Below are positions 6,566 to 7,582 of a stretch of DNA of 7,582 nucleotides, in pieces. Where the stretch lies: contig JAKDIE010000057.1 in assembly GCA_030450655.1 (NCBI GenBank), forward strand, positions 1 through 7,582. The letters are read 5' to 3'. This DNA is from Ruaniaceae bacterium. GTDB lineage: Bacteria > Actinomycetota > Actinomycetes > Actinomycetales > Actinomycetaceae. The first letter of the stretch is position 1. The number at the start of each line of letters is the position of its first letter. The notes beneath the pieces are model-generated. The model searched no databases and was not told the origin of the DNA. It saw nothing but the letters and a program-made list of their open reading frames with translations. The position numbers and the translations under genes were made by a program.

Positions 6566-6585
6566 AACCCGTACGCGTATGGGTT
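6566..6585 (+). promoter_or_regulatory. 20-bp near-palindrome/hairpin between the lipoprotein gene and eno
   Basis: The segment runs AACCC-GTACGCGTAT-GGGTT and is a perfect palindrome apart from one mismatched position pair (G6571 against T6580). In RNA that pair becomes G-U, giving an 8-bp stem with a CGCG loop. No T-tract follows, so it is either a U-less terminator for the mfd-lipoprotein transcript or an operator for eno. Which of these is right cannot be decided from sequence. Confidence 0.45.
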
Positions 6586-6594
6586 GAAAGACCC

Positions 6595-6623
6595 TTCGGA
6601 AAGAGGCACTCAGCGAATAGGCT
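6595..6623 (+). promoter_or_regulatory. Candidate eno promoter
   Basis: TAGGCT at 6618-6623 fits the TANNNT -10 pattern, and TTCGGA at 6595-6600 is a weak -35 match with 17-bp spacing. The implied leader is about 30 nt and would contain the eno ribosome binding site. The match is weak, and no other candidate in 6513-6660 is better. Confidence 0.3.
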
Positions 6624-6645
6624 GGACCTGCAATGAACACACTAA

Positions 6646-7582
<937 letters not shown>

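Noticed and set aside
6536..6615. Fluoride riboswitch upstream of eno.
   Set aside because: The expected conserved GAUGG-type core and pseudoknot pattern of that class is not visible.

Overview
The window is chromosomal DNA of a high-GC Gram-positive bacterium (Actinomycetota). The evidence is GC-rich coding throughout, GTG starts on three genes, the actinobacterial form of L25/Ctc with a long C-terminal domain, and the order rplY-pth-mfd-lipoprotein-eno. A member of the Actinomycetaceae or a relative is my best guess, but the sequence alone does not settle this.

Layout. (1) Positions 67-1262, plus strand: rplY (50S protein L25/Ctc) and pth (peptidyl-tRNA hydrolase), translationally coupled by a GTGA overlap. 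(2) Positions 1259-2065, minus strand: a ZIP-family metal transporter (ZupT-like) whose stop codon overlaps the pth stop codon tail to tail, so no intergenic terminator is possible. (3) Positions 2066-2416: a 351-bp gene-free divergent promoter region. It holds a probable leaderless promoter for the transporter, two 76-bp palindromic repeat elements with identical arms, two small palindromes and a probable mfd promoter. (4) Positions 2417-6512, plus strand: mfd (transcription-repair coupling factor), then a small lipoprotein with a SurA-type N-terminal domain, 31 bp apart and probably co-transcribed. (5) Positions 6513-6660: an intergenic region with a strong 20-bp near-palindrome. (6) Position 6661 to the window end: the first 307 residues of enolase (eno), cut by the window edge.

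The coding content is housekeeping: translation (L25, Pth), repair of transcription-blocking lesions (Mfd), glycolysis (Eno), one metal importer and one envelope lipoprotein. I see no prophage, transposase, CRISPR array, tRNA, rRNA or defence system. The least explained part is the pair of 76-bp palindromic elements between zupT and mfd. They share a 24-bp exact direct repeat, and they are more alike when one is reverse-complemented (54/76) than when read directly (45/76). They look like a small dispersed palindromic repeat family, possibly MITE- or REP-like. Secondary points of interest are the leaderless zupT promoter, the overlapping convergent stop codons and the structured segment upstream of eno.
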